From Lactobacillus xujianguonis (GTDB lineage: Bacteria; Bacillota; Bacilli; Lactobacillales; Lactobacillaceae): DNA of 40,351 nt. Below are positions 40,351-40,351 of this stretch, piece by piece. How positions within the stretch are numbered: the stretch's first letter is position 1; each line of letters begins with the position of its first letter. The position numbers were made by a program, and so were the translations under genes. The stretch spans positions 1-40,351 of the forward strand of contig NZ_ML136888.1 in assembly GCF_004009905.1 (NCBI RefSeq), in the 5' to 3' direction. The notes under the pieces are model-generated. The model was given only the letters and a program-made list of their open reading frames with translations. It searched no databases and was not told where the DNA came from.

Positions 40351-40351
40351 T

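Overview
The window looks like chromosome of an S-layer-type Lactobacillus (acidophilus/crispatus/helveticus relatives). It is AT-rich and low-GC, with strong GGAGG-type ribosome sites. It carries SLAP, YSIRK and NlpC/P60 surface proteins, a GH68 fructansucrase, PepT, paired MsrB/MsrA, a methionine T-box, and at the right end a Lactobacillus-type prophage with a GH25 lysin and an LLH-family holin. No rRNA, tRNA, CRISPR array or intact insertion sequence was found. The species is an inference.

Layout. 54-1614: an AAA/DUF4143 ATPase on the minus strand, followed by a fragment resembling the C-terminal part of a RelB/DinJ antitoxin and preceded by three operator-like palindromes spaced exactly 40 bp apart. 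1700-2160: no gene, but two copies of a structured element, each with a conserved stem-loop and an identical 39-bp block. 2254-4124: a peptide-pheromone two-component system (LytTR regulator plus HPK10 kinase) killed by three in-frame stop codons. 4223-9026: msrB-msrA, two very small genes, glycerate kinase, a DUF218 membrane protein and a dead MFS transporter. 9134-13432: a PsiD-like/phosphatidylserine-decarboxylase-family enzyme, an orphan tyrosine recombinase flanked by direct repeats, and a UmuC-YolD translesion polymerase operon. 13469-19434: an esterase, a secreted FIVAR-like protein, a tandem pair of degenerate sirtuins with a TetR regulator, and a PlsC acyltransferase. 19440-25600: on the minus strand, a Nudix hydrolase, an unknown membrane protein, a YczE-like protein, PepT, and an mmuM-mmuP S-methylmethionine salvage operon under a Met T-box. 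25682-33083: a cell-surface island with a YSIRK/LPRAG protein, fructansucrase, a broken SLAP-CAP protein, NlpC/P60 and C39-like peptidases.

33130-40351 is one end of a prophage read on the minus strand. From right to left it holds a tail-fibre or baseplate protein (cut by the window), two paralogous small tail proteins, a coiled-coil tail protein, XkdX, membrane proteins, an LLH holin and a GH25 lysin. A moron region follows (HicA and HicB in separate transcription units, then small acidic genes driven by a repeated promoter cassette) and runs to the presumed attachment end near 33.1-33.4 kb.

A theme is recent gene decay. The response regulator, kinase, MFS transporter and SLAP-CAP protein are all broken by point nonsense, start-codon or one-base changes while the remaining frames are preserved. 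The least explained signals are the duplicated RNA-like element (1732-2158), the repeat architecture around the orphan recombinase (10577-11619), and the 40-bp-phased operators (1519-1614).
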